From CAZISM01 sp964541895 (lineage in GTDB: Bacteria; Zhuqueibacterota; Zhuqueibacteria; Residuimicrobiales; Residuimicrobiaceae): a DNA stretch of 10,158 nt. The notes under the pieces were generated by a model. It had not been told where the DNA came from, did no database searches, and saw nothing but the letters and a program-made list of their open reading frames with translations. The position numbers and the translations under genes are program-made. Where the stretch lies: NCBI GenBank assembly GCA_964541895.1, contig CAZISM010000164.1, forward strand, positions 1 to 10,158, given 5' to 3'. How positions within the stretch are numbered: the first letter of the stretch is position 1; every line of letters starts with the position of its first letter. Shown here one piece after another: positions 1 to 6,718 of the stretch.

Positions 1-430
1 TTTGGCAGGCCATAGCCACGCGCGCTCTGCCGTTTTGGAATGGAAAGGCGCAACCGAACTGCGGGGCAATGACCACTCGGCCTTTTTCATCGGCATAACC
101 GATGTTGCCGTTCTTTTTAATGCGGATCAGACCATCAGCGAAATAATCCGGGCCGTTGTCATACCACAGGACCTCGAACAATTCCCTCTCCTGCCGATCG
201 ATGGCCATCAACTCGCCGCTCTTTTTCAAAACGATGGCCATGTATTTAAGAGTGTCGGTAAAACAAAACTCATATTTGCCAACAGCGATGACCGTGTCGC
301 CTCGGCTGCTCACATATCCGCAGGCGGCCTCGTCGGCTGGATTGCAGATCTTGAACAAATAATCTTTTTGATTGTCATGGCCGCACAGCAGGAACATGAG
401 CGACATGAAAAGCAAGCTCGCGTACTTTAT
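1..430 (-). CDS. WG-repeat protein, exported, C-terminus beyond the window
   Basis: This frame is open from the TGA at 460-458 to the window edge and gives about 143 residues. The end in view holds a clear WG (KWG) beta-repeat: residues DGLIRIKKNGNIGYADEKG, then VVIAPQF and a PFQNGRARVA stretch, matching the family pattern in which a Gly-Tyr-x-Asp-x-x-Gly core is followed by I-x-P-x-[FY] and G-x-A-x-V. The N-terminus is a short hydrophobic export signal (KYASLLFMSLMFLLCG). A Cys follows it, but with Leu at -1 the lipobox is poor, so lipoprotein status is uncertain. WG-repeat proteins are usually surface or periplasmic proteins of unknown ligand. The start is unusual: no ATG, GTG or TTG lies between the stop and position 416. 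A strong GGGGAG site at 444-439 sits eight bases before ATA at 430, which also supplies the basic residue expected of a signal peptide. The fallback starts, TTG 415 and ATG 406, lack both a ribosome site and a positive charge. Confidence 0.72.
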   Translation of the reverse strand, partial: MKYASLLFMSLMFLLCGHDNQKDYLFKICNPADEAACGYVSSRGDTVIAVGKYEFCFTDTLKYMAIVLKKSGELMAIDRQERELFEVLWYDNGPDYFADGLIRIKKNGNIGYADEKGRVVIAPQFGCAFPFQNGRARVAMACQ

Positions 431-438
431 CGTATGCT

Positions 439-444
439 CTCCCC
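439..444 (-). promoter_or_regulatory. Shine-Dalgarno site that decides the WG-protein start
   Basis: On the minus strand GGGGAG is followed by an 8-base spacer and ATA at 430-428. It is too far (23 bases or more) from the next canonical start codons at 415 and 406 to serve them. It is the main reason for placing the start at 430. Confidence 0.5.
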
Positions 445-463
445 AATCTTGCTGTGGTCAAAA

Positions 464-489
464 ATGTCGGACCTGGAGGTGTTCGACAT
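464..489. repeat. Degenerate hairpin repeat (GTCGGAC...AGGTG family)
   Basis: The arms ATGTCGGACCT and AGGTGTTCGACAT are nearly complementary. The left arm lacks two bases compared with the perfect hairpin at 2791-2819 (GTCGGACACCT / AGGTGTCCGAC). It overlaps the 5' leader region of the WG-repeat gene, just upstream of its ribosome site. Confidence 0.45.
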
Positions 490-528
490 GTGGTTCGGGT
501 CTCTCCGAATTCTGGAATCTCACACCTC

Positions 529-546
529 TAATGTCACACACTGGCG
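529..546 (+). repeat. Direct repeat, copy 1
   Basis: TAATGTCACACACTGGCG matches the copy at 611-628 at 16 of 18 positions, with starts 82 bases apart. Paired short repeats of this kind are seen at the ends of some insertion sequences, but no transposase or terminal inverted repeat is visible here. Confidence 0.5.
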
Positions 547-550
547 AAGG

Positions 551-568
551 TCACCTTTGAGGTCTCCG
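551..568. repeat. Partial hairpin repeat sharing CACCTTTGAGGT
   Basis: The 12-base core CACCTTTGAGGT, with TCCG following one base later, is shared with the hairpin at 2791-2819. The outer stem pairs poorly, so this looks like a decayed copy of the same element. A short T run (571-574) follows. Confidence 0.4.
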
Positions 569-610
569 GGTTTTGATTCCGGTTTATCCATTTATGGAAT
601 CGCCTATTAG

Positions 611-628
611 TAATGTCCCACTCTGGCG
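611..628 (+). repeat. Direct repeat, copy 2
   Basis: TAATGTCCCACTCTGGCG is the partner of the repeat at 529-546, differing at two positions. It lies about 50 bases upstream of the AT-rich promoter-like segment of the GxGYxYP gene, so an operator role is possible but unsupported. Confidence 0.5.
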
Positions 629-678
629 CGTAAAATGCAACCGGTTTTTCATTCCTCATTGCTATTTGTGGTCAACAT

Positions 679-706
679 TTGTATATTATTTTTTATATGC
701 TAAAAT
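679..706 (+). promoter_or_regulatory. Possible promoter for the GxGYxYP gene
   Basis: The segment is far more AT-rich than its surroundings. A candidate pair is TTGTAT (679-684) and TAAAAT (701-706) with a 16-base spacer, ending 29 bases before the ATG at 736. The -35 match is weak and other alignments are possible, so this is only a likely location. Confidence 0.25.
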
Positions 707-735
707 TTAACCAACCGGATGGTCAAGGAGTTGTT

Positions 736-2784
736 ATGTGTAAAAAAATCTGGCGTTTTATTCTCCTGTTCACCTGGCCGCTTTTTGCCCAGGAATCAGC
801 CGAGCTGCCTTTGGCCGGCACCTGGAAACTGGTTGCGGAGAAAAGCAGCGAGATCGGGCTGTTCAAAACTCTGCAGATCTCTATTCAAGCGGATAAAAAC
901 GATATCACCGTAATCCAAACCTGGGGCAGCGGCCGCTCGTTCGCCGATACACTGCGCTTGCCCCGTAACGGCCAGAGCGTTCTTCGTCTGGTGCAATCAA
1001 GAGTATGGCCGGACAATGTCTTCATGGCCGTCTCCCGCATGGCCGGTACAGAGCGAAAAATCAGCGGTCGTCTGAATTCATCAGGACGGCAGCTGGAGGT
1101 AAAAGAAGAATCGCCGGTGTGGGTTTCGCAAGGCACCGCCACTCTGTCCGTGCTAACCACCTATGCGTTGAACAACGATGGCTCTCTGACCATGACCGTG
1201 ACCCGGCCGTCCCGTCCGGCGACCGAGCGCTATGTGCTGGTGCGCGACACCGTACGACCGGCGTTTTTCATGCACCTGAGCGATGACTGGGCCATCGACG
1301 GCAAACTGCCGGAACAGGCGATGCTGATTTCACTGCAGGGGCTGGCCAACGAGGGCGCACCCCGTCTCTATTTCATCTATGGACCCAAATGGGATTTTCG
1401 TTTCACGCCGTCCATGCTCGATTTTTATAAAGAGAAAAAAGGCTTTCGTTTCAGCGAGCTGGCCTCGTCTGAAGATGCGCTCAAGACCTTTCTGCCCTTT
1501 GTCAAGGGCTATATCGTCTGGGACACCAACGTGCGCACCTCGTTGATCGTTGCCTTTACGCTGGCCGGACTGGAAAAAGCCATCGTGATCACGGAAGATA
1601 TGATCCCGCTGGCGCAAAAATACAATCTGCGCCTCATCGACGATTTTCGCGGCCGATTCACCGGGCAGAAAGACATTGATATTTTTACCTGGGCGTATCA
1701 GAAATACTGGTCGCGCTGCAGCCGCGATTACATCGTCTGGATGGGCGGAGAGTCCGGCAAGGTCATGCGGCCCGGTGTGGCCGATTTCGGCATTCTCAAA
1801 GGCGCCTTTTTTAACGATCTCTCCACAGAAGAGATCGATAGCGAAGAGTACGGCCTGGCTAAAAAACTGATGAGCGAAATGAAACCCATGTCCATGGTCA
1901 TGGGCTGGCACTCGTATGCCAAAGACAAAGAACGCGATCACGTCAAACTGGCTTCGTCCTTTGCCCTGCGCGTGGAAGGGCTGCACACCCTGCCCAACTT
2001 GAGTTTCAGCCATCAAACGCCGATCACGCCTGGTTTCAAATTCAAAAATCAGCACAATGTGGTCAAGGGCCAAAGCTATGTGCCGGAGAATAAAGTCTAC
2101 ATTGCCTGCATCCAGACGGATTGTCTCGGACTGGGCGCCTGGGTTCGGCCCGGCCGCGGCAGCATGCCCTATGCCTGGGAGGTAACCATGAACTGGGTGT
2201 GGCTGGCGCCATCGATGCTGGAATACTTTTACAGCCAGGCCACGGCCAACGACTATTTCATCGGTTCGCTCGGCGGCCCCGGCTATATGTATCCCAAGGC
2301 GATTCCGCCGCGCTTTCTGCCGCAGGTGGTAAGCAAGGCGTACGAACTGATGAAGCAACTGGATCTGAACGTGTTTGAAATTATGGATTATTCACAGGGC
2401 GCCACCGTGGAAGGCAACAGCGAACTCACGCCGGCGGTCGTCGATGCTTTTTATAAAGGCATGCCGGATATCCTCGGTTTGGTTAACGGTTATGCCCCCT
2501 CGTTCTCGTTCACCACGCGCGACGGCAAGCCGCTGATCTCGTTCGACTATTATCTTTCCGAAACGCGTCCGGCTGAGGCCGCGGTCGCAGATTTAAAAGA
2601 GCTGGCCGTTTTGAACCAGAAACGGCCCTACTTTTTGCTGGTGCATGTTCGCGAATGGAGCGATATCGACCATGTGAAACGCATCCTGGAACAGCTGGGA
2701 CCTGATTTCAAAACCGTACCGCTGGACATTTTTCTCAAAATGGCCGGCAGTAAACCCACGTTTCAGGAGAAACTACTAAAGTAA
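736..2784 (+). CDS. Secreted GxGYxYP-domain protein, putative glycoside-hydrolase-like
   Basis: This encodes 682 residues. I chose ATG 736 because AAGGAG lies five bases upstream and because it begins a normal Sec signal peptide (MCKKIWRFILLFTWPLFA, likely cut before QES). A TTG 19 codons earlier would bury that signal. Residues about 20-170 form a Gly/Ser/Thr-rich, probably beta-structured region beginning GTWKL, not part of the core family. From about 176 it matches the GxGYxYP family: the N-terminal part includes LQGLANEGAPRLYFIYGP near 200, and the signature GGPGYMYP is at 513-520, followed by a region ending in a YFLLVHVREWSD stretch typical of the family C-terminus. The family is annotated from fold as glycosidase-like, with no established substrate that I know of. 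The protein is probably periplasmic or outside the cell. A hairpin follows the stop by six bases. The family call is strong; the activity is unknown. Confidence 0.85.
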   Translation: MCKKIWRFILLFTWPLFAQESAELPLAGTWKLVAEKSSEIGLFKTLQISIQADKNDITVIQTWGSGRSFADTLRLPRNGQSVLRLVQSRVWPDNVFMAVSRMAGTERKISGRLNSSGRQLEVKEESPVWVSQGTATLSVLTTYALNNDGSLTMTVTRPSRPATERYVLVRDTVRPAFFMHLSDDWAIDGKLPEQAMLISLQGLANEGAPRLYFIYGPKWDFRFTPSMLDFYKEKKGFRFSELASSEDALKTFLPFVKGYIVWDTNVRTSLIVAFTLAGLEKAIVITEDMIPLAQKYNLRLIDDFRGRFTGQKDIDIFTWAYQKYWSRCSRDYIVWMGGESGKVMRPGVADFGILKGAFFNDLSTEEIDSEEYGLAKKLMSEMKPMSMVMGWHSYAKDKERDHVKLASSFALRVEGLHTLPNLSFSHQTPITPGFKFKNQHNVVKGQSYVPENKVYIACIQTDCLGLGAWVRPGRGSMPYAWEVTMNWVWLAPSMLEYFYSQATANDYFIGSLGGPGYMYPKAIPPRFLPQVVSKAYELMKQLDLNVFEIMDYSQGATVEGNSELTPAVVDAFYKGMPDILGLVNGYAPSFSFTTRDGKPLISFDYYLSETRPAEAAVADLKELAVLNQKRPYFLLVHVREWSDIDHVKRILEQLGPDFKTVPLDIFLKMAGSKPTFQEKLLK

Positions 2785-2790
2785 AATCAA

Positions 2791-2822
2791 ACGTCGGACA
2801 CCTTTGAGGTGTCCGACGTTTT
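2791..2822 (+). terminator. Perfect hairpin, terminator-like, between GxGYxYP gene and uxaE-like gene
   Basis: The 13-base arms ACGTCGGACACCT and AGGTGTCCGACGT pair perfectly around a 3-base loop (2804-2806) and are followed by only four T residues. It begins six bases after the GxGYxYP stop and ends about 25 bases before the next ATG. It could be a weak or partial terminator, or a repeat-derived hairpin tuning downstream expression; related sequences occur at 464-489 and 551-568. Confidence 0.55.
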
Positions 2823-2846
2823 CAACTTGACATAACGGGAGGCAAG

Positions 2847-4091
2847 ATGAAACTGGAAAAGTATACCATGGGTGTCGGCGACCGCTTTGGCCGCCAGGGC
2901 AGCGCCCAGTTGCAGGCCATGCGCCAAGCTCAGGCCGCGGGCATCACTGTGATACCGGTGTGGAACAAATCCTTTCGCGAACACAGCATCATCGGCACCG
3001 CGCCGGCCGATACGCGTCACGCGGCGGACCAGGCCGTCAAAGAGATGGGCTGGAACGAAGCCTACTATGTCGACGCCGATCACATCAATCTCAAAACCGT
3101 GGACGGCTTTATTCCCTACAGCGATTTTTTCACCCTCGATGTGGCCGACTATATCGGCCAGGCGCCGCAAGCCGATTCTGTGCAGCAATTCATCGAACGA
3201 AATCGTAAATACATCGGCTCCCTGCATATTCCAGGCGTGGCGGAGCCCATACCGGTCAGCGAAACCATGCTGACCGGCATAGCCAACACCTTTCTCTTCG
3301 CCGTCCAGGAAGCGGGGAAAATATTCCAGCATATCAAAAACCGCAAGTCCGAAAACGACTTTGTCGTCGAAGTCTCCATGGATGAAGCGCACAAACCGCA
3401 GACGCCGGCAGAGCTGTTTTTCATCCTGGCCGCCATCGCCGCCGAGGGCATACCGGCGCAGACCATTGCGCCGAAATTCAGCGGCCGTTTCAACAAAGGG
3501 GTGGAATATGTCGGTGATGTCAAACAGTTCAGCAAAGAGTTCGAAGAGGACCTGTGCGTCATCCGCTTTGCCATCGATGAGTTCGGCCTGCCGGAGACCC
3601 TGAAACTGAGCGTCCATTCCGGCAGCGATAAATTTTCCATCTATAAACCGATCGGCGAGGCGATCCGCCGCCACAACGCCGGCTTGCATCTTAAAACCGC
3701 CGGCACCACCTGGCTGGAAGAGCTGATCGGTCTGGCCGCCGCCGGCGGCGAAGGATTACAGATCGCCAAAGAGGTCTATGCCACCGCCTACGGCCGCTTT
3801 GACGAGCTGTGTGCACCGTATGCGCCGGTCATTGATATCGACCGGGCCAAGTTGCCTGCGCCGGAGACGGTAAACGGCTGGAACAGCACAGCCTATACCG
3901 ACAGCCTGCGCCATGATGCCACCTGTCCCGGCTATAATCCGCACGTTCGGCAGCTGCTGCATGTAGGCTATAAAGTGGCGGCCGAAATGGGCGAACGCTA
4001 TCACTCTGCCCTGCAGCAATTCGCAGATGCGATCGGCAGCAACGTGCAGCAGAATCTGTTTGATCGTCATATTAAAAGACTGTTTTTATAA
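2847..4091 (+). CDS. Tagaturonate epimerase (UxaE) family protein
   Basis: This 414-residue cytoplasmic protein has no signal peptide. GGGAGG at 2837-2842 fixes the ATG at 2847. I recognise it as a member of the tagaturonate 3-epimerase family, whose characterised member UxaE interconverts D-tagaturonate and D-fructuronate in hexuronate catabolism and is metal dependent. Conserved-looking blocks are GVGDRFGRQG (9-18), WNKSFREHSIIG (39-50), VDADHINL (75-82), EVSMDE (175-180), SVHSGSDKFSIY (255-266), HLKTAGTTWLEE (281-292) and a C-terminal RHDATCPGYNPHVRQLLHVG stretch (355-374). The Asp, His and Glu residues in these blocks are plausible metal and substrate ligands. The pattern suggests a TIM-barrel sugar-isomerase fold. 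It is shorter than the roughly 480-residue Thermotoga UxaE as I remember it, and no uxaC, uxaB or kdgK is in view, so the exact substrate may differ. It precedes the TonB receptor gene by 16 bases and probably shares its transcript. Confidence 0.68.
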   Translation: MKLEKYTMGVGDRFGRQGSAQLQAMRQAQAAGITVIPVWNKSFREHSIIGTAPADTRHAADQAVKEMGWNEAYYVDADHINLKTVDGFIPYSDFFTLDVADYIGQAPQADSVQQFIERNRKYIGSLHIPGVAEPIPVSETMLTGIANTFLFAVQEAGKIFQHIKNRKSENDFVVEVSMDEAHKPQTPAELFFILAAIAAEGIPAQTIAPKFSGRFNKGVEYVGDVKQFSKEFEEDLCVIRFAIDEFGLPETLKLSVHSGSDKFSIYKPIGEAIRRHNAGLHLKTAGTTWLEELIGLAAAGGEGLQIAKEVYATAYGRFDELCAPYAPVIDIDRAKLPAPETVNGWNSTAYTDSLRHDATCPGYNPHVRQLLHVGYKVAAEMGERYHSALQQFADAIGSNVQQNLFDRHIKRLFL

Positions 4092-4107
4092 AATGAATGG
4101 AAATGGA

Positions 4108-6234
4108 ATGCGCAGAATCAGCAAACGATATATCCTCATATTTTTCTTATTACTTGTTTTTGTACAATACAGCCTGAGCCAGGTCCCTGTAAAAACCTAC
4201 AAAGGGGATTCTGTAACTGTAGTAGCCGACCGCGACCGTTATCTGGCCCGCGTCAACGGCGTGGCGCTGAACATGCCGATAGAAAACAGGGTCGTTCCGG
4301 TTTCGGTAGAGGTGATCACCTCCGCGCTGGCTGACTTGCAGCACAACCTCACCCTCTCGGAAGCGGTGCAAAACGTCGCCGGTGTCCATCGTCAATCCGG
4401 ACACGGCGTGCACGACTATTTTATCATCAGAGGCTTTAATTCGCTGGACAACGGCCTCGTCCTCACTAACGGCACGCCCGAACCGGAAGCGACCACCCAT
4501 GATCTGTACGACATTGAGCAGGTCGAACTGCTCAAAGGCCCGGCTGCGTTTTTGTATGGCGGCTATCCGCTGGCGGCCGGCGTTAATCTGGCATACAAGC
4601 GGCCTCGCTTGCAACGGTTCCTGACAGCGGCTACCGGGTATGGTTCGTTCCAGACCCTGCGGCATACGCTGGATGGCGGCTGGGCCAACACCAGCGGCAC
4701 GGTGGCCATGCGCCTGAACGGATTGTCGCAACAAAGCGACGGCTATCGCAATGACACATCCAGCAATATCTATGCGCTGCATCCGTCGTTGCTGTGGCAG
4801 CCGAACAAAAACAGACGGGTAAACCTGGATTTCGAGTACGTTCACAACAGCTACAGCCCCGATACCGGACTGCCATTGCTGTACAATCCGCAGAGCCGGC
4901 AACTGGAACAGCTGCCGGATATCGATCGCAGGACGAGTTTCCAATCGGCGCAGGACCATTCCCGGCAGGATATCTATCGTTTCAAGGGCGATTTCGTGCA
5001 GGAGGCTGTGGCCGGCGGACGGATGCGATGGACCGTTTTTCATACGGATCAGGAGTGGAACTCGCAAGGTACCCTGGTAAACGGCGCCTATCCTACACCC
5101 ATGGGAACCTATATGGTCAGCCGGACGCTGCCGATTTTGCACGACCGGCAAAACGTATCCGGCCTGCACTGGCAGTGGCATCGCCGGCTCAAAACAGCAG
5201 CGCTCTCCCATCAACTCGTAATGGCACTGGATTATACCCATTGGACGGATGAATACCGTTATGATGTCATTCCGCAGCTCGCCCCGCTGGACCTCAACCA
5301 GCCGGCAGAGCCGGGCGGAGCGCTGCCAACAGCCTCCCCATACCTGAAAGGCCATGCCGTTACAGATATCGTCGCACCCTATGTTATGAACTTGATGACC
5401 CTGGCCCGCAAACTGAACTTTATGGTGGGTGGGCGGTTCGACTATCTGCAATCAGAGGATTCCGAGCGCAAGCTGGAAAACACCTACAAGCCGTTCAGTC
5501 CGATCCTCGGTGTGCTGTGGGATATCAACGGCCGCCAGAGCCTCTATGCACACTATGGGCGCGCCTTTGCACCGCCGTCGACCCTCAACACGACCTCCCT
5601 GCAGCCAGAAGAGAGCCGGCAGAAGGAAATAGGCATCAAGAGCGCCCTTTTCGGGCACACGCTGGAAGCCAATCTGGCGGTATACGAACTGGATAAAGTG
5701 AACATGGCCATCCCGGATCAGAGCGGCATCACCAGGCAGAACGGCCGGCAGCGCTCCCGCGGAGTGGAAGTCGAAATGGTCTATCAGCCGTTTTCCCGCT
5801 GCTTCACCACGCTGCAATATGCCTATTGCCGGGCGGAGCTGGTTCGCTTCAACGAAGCCGTGGCTGTGGGACAGGATCAATACGGCCAGCCGATCATGAT
5901 GACCTTTGACCGCTCCGGACACGATCCGGTGTTTGCGCCGGCGCACCTCGCCGGATTCTGGAGCAGTTATGAATGGCCGCTGGGATTCGGCATCGGCATC
6001 GGCGCACGCTATACCGGCGAGCAGTACATTGATGAAGATAATGTGGTGCGACTGGAGCCTTACACGGTCGTTGACGCGCAGATTTTTCTAAAGTGGAAGT
6101 CGCTGACCTGGCAGCTCAATGTCAAGAACATCACCGATGCCGAGTACTGGTTGCGGGGTAACGGCGGTTTCAGCGTTACGCCGGCCGCGCCGTTGGCGGT
6201 GTATTCGAATCTGGAAGTGGCTTTGGGCAGGTAA
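4108..6234 (+). CDS. TonB-dependent outer-membrane receptor, siderophore-receptor-like
   Basis: The gene encodes 708 residues from ATG 4108; ATG 4093 would add MNGNG. I prefer 4108 because GGAAATGGA precedes it and the peptide then starts with MRRISKR before a hydrophobic core, likely cut after SLS at about residue 24. A TonB-box-like DSVTVVAD lies at 34-41. The plug domain spans about 55-165, with VPVSVEVIT, LSEAVQNVAGV, the signature IIRGF (106-110) and VELLKGPAAFLYGG (139-152). The usual GGxxNxxTKRP is replaced by AAGVNLAYKRP. A beta-barrel of about 540 residues follows and includes the conserved VKNITDAEYW near the end. It would import a scarce ligand across the outer membrane using TonB energy. 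The plug resembles siderophore receptors, but its neighbours suggest a carbohydrate or sugar acid. The C-terminus is LGR rather than the usual terminal aromatic residue. A strong terminator follows. Confidence 0.9.
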   Translation: MRRISKRYILIFFLLLVFVQYSLSQVPVKTYKGDSVTVVADRDRYLARVNGVALNMPIENRVVPVSVEVITSALADLQHNLTLSEAVQNVAGVHRQSGHGVHDYFIIRGFNSLDNGLVLTNGTPEPEATTHDLYDIEQVELLKGPAAFLYGGYPLAAGVNLAYKRPRLQRFLTAATGYGSFQTLRHTLDGGWANTSGTVAMRLNGLSQQSDGYRNDTSSNIYALHPSLLWQPNKNRRVNLDFEYVHNSYSPDTGLPLLYNPQSRQLEQLPDIDRRTSFQSAQDHSRQDIYRFKGDFVQEAVAGGRMRWTVFHTDQEWNSQGTLVNGAYPTPMGTYMVSRTLPILHDRQNVSGLHWQWHRRLKTAALSHQLVMALDYTHWTDEYRYDVIPQLAPLDLNQPAEPGGALPTASPYLKGHAVTDIVAPYVMNLMTLARKLNFMVGGRFDYLQSEDSERKLENTYKPFSPILGVLWDINGRQSLYAHYGRAFAPPSTLNTTSLQPEESRQKEIGIKSALFGHTLEANLAVYELDKVNMAIPDQSGITRQNGRQRSRGVEVEMVYQPFSRCFTTLQYAYCRAELVRFNEAVAVGQDQYGQPIMMTFDRSGHDPVFAPAHLAGFWSSYEWPLGFGIGIGARYTGEQYIDEDNVVRLEPYTVVDAQIFLKWKSLTWQLNVKNITDAEYWLRGNGGFSVTPAAPLAVYSNLEVALGR

Positions 6235-6263
6235 TCAAGCAGCCATTTGCCAAACATTTTTCG

Positions 6264-6291
6264 GGCGTCGCTCTGCGACGCCATTTTTTTT
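6264..6291 (+). terminator. Intrinsic terminator of the TonB receptor gene
   Basis: The arms GGCGTCGC and GCGACGCC form an 8-bp stem with loop TCT, followed after one A by eight T residues (6284-6291). It lies 29 bases after the receptor stop codon. Its core GTCGCTCTGCGAC is shared with the hairpin at 6330-6348, so the terminator seems to be built from a repeat unit. Confidence 0.8.
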
Positions 6292-6299
6292 GTAACTGA

Positions 6300-6319
6300 C
6301 CAGGCGTTAAAACGCCTGG
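6300..6319. repeat. Small palindrome, 9-bp arms
   Basis: CCAGGCGTT and AACGCCTGG pair perfectly across two central A residues. There is no T run next to it. It sits between two hairpins that share a core with each other, and the three form a tight tandem of palindromes. Confidence 0.65.
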
Positions 6320-6329
6320 CTACCATCGT

Positions 6330-6348
6330 GAGGTCGCTATGCGACCTC
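6330..6348. repeat. Small palindrome, 8-bp arms, sister of the terminator hairpin
   Basis: GAGGTCGC and GCGACCTC pair around TAT. The core GTCGCTATGCGAC differs from that of the terminator at 6264-6291 at one position of 13. The outer bases differ but remain paired in each (GGC...GCC versus GAG...CTC), which suggests selection for pairing. Confidence 0.65.
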
Positions 6349-6375
6349 CAGGCCTCAGCTTTGGATCAAATGGTT

Positions 6376-6455
6376 CCATTCTCGTCGCTGGAGATTGCCA
6401 CACTCCATTCCAGACCTGCCCTTTTACGACATCTGCTCCTTCGCTCGCAATGACA
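6376..6455 (-). repeat. 80-base intergenic repeat, copy C
   Basis: By eye this matches 6951-7030 at 68 of 80 positions without gaps. On the minus strand it begins TGTCATTGCGAGCGAAGG and includes GTGGCAATCTCC. This resembles the TGTCATTGCGAGCGAAG...GCAATCTC class of intergenic repeats that I recall from many bacterial genomes. Confidence 0.75.
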
Positions 6456-6488
6456 AGGAATGGCGAGATTGCCTTGTTCGCAACGACG
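6456..6488 (-). repeat. Partial further unit of the same repeat class
   Basis: The minus strand reads CGTCGTTGCGAACAAGGCAA then TCTCGCCATTCCT. It keeps the spaced pair GTTGCGA and GCAATCTC of copy C in a shortened form and directly abuts that copy. Confidence 0.5.
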
Positions 6489-6520
6489 CGCCTCGCAGTC
6501 CATCCATTTTGCCTGTCAAG

Positions 6521-6604
6521 GCACATCAGCTAACAGATCCTTCGTCGCCAAAAAATAATCCGGGACAAGGTCGCAGCTCCTGCACCTGGCGACTCAGGAT
6601 GACA
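6521..6604 (-). repeat. Approximately 84-base structured repeat, copy A
   Basis: On the minus strand this element runs from TGTCATCCTGA (6604-6594), through a 7-bp stem TGGCGAC/GTCGCCA (6587-6593 with 6544-6550), to CGAAGGATCTGTTAGCTGATG (6544-6524). Copy B (6719-6796, opposite strand) has the same ends but different stem sequence. Confidence 0.75.
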
Positions 6605-6618
6605 CGGACTTCAATTAT

Positions 6619-6645
6619 GCCATTCCTTGTCAGATCGGCAGGAGC
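6619..6645 (+). repeat. Fragment of the copy-C repeat in opposite orientation
   Basis: GCCATTCCTTGTCA (6619-6632) is the exact reverse complement of 6451-6464. The continuation to AGGAGC resembles the start of copy C, so this looks like a truncated inverted copy. Confidence 0.5.
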
Positions 6646-6718
6646 TATTAAAGTTTTCTTTCAGCCGGCGTACGTTATCCAACAACAAGCAGCGAAACTC
6701 AAAAAACATCAAAACCGT

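Larger units (their letters stand above)
431..735. other. Gene-free divergent region
   Basis: This 305-base stretch lies between the minus-strand WG-repeat gene and the plus-strand GxGYxYP gene, so it must carry divergent promoters. I see no convincing protein. It holds two degenerate hairpins related to the perfect one at 2791-2819, a direct-repeat pair (529-546 and 611-628), and a strongly AT-rich segment at about 660-715. Confidence 0.6.

Noticed and set aside
2..610. 202-residue open frame on the plus strand at the left edge
   Set aside because: The opposite strand reads a clear WG repeat and signal peptide over 1-430. The plus frame has no domain and its tail crosses repeats.
679..735. 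TTG at 679 as the start of the GxGYxYP gene
   Set aside because: It would add 19 residues before a well-formed signal peptide and places the ribosome site AAGGAG inside the gene; ATG 736 fits better.
1330..2358. 342-residue open frame on the minus strand
   Set aside because: It is antisense to the core of the GxGYxYP protein, and its His/Gly/Arg-rich composition is that of a shadow frame.
2787..3689. 300-residue open frame on the minus strand
   Set aside because: It is antisense to the UxaE-family gene, its supposed start region runs through conserved uxaE-like codons, and it would end at the intergenic hairpin.
4150..5451. 433-residue open frame on the minus strand
   Set aside because: It is antisense to the TonB receptor, whose plug and barrel motifs are unmistakable in the other strand; it has no family features.
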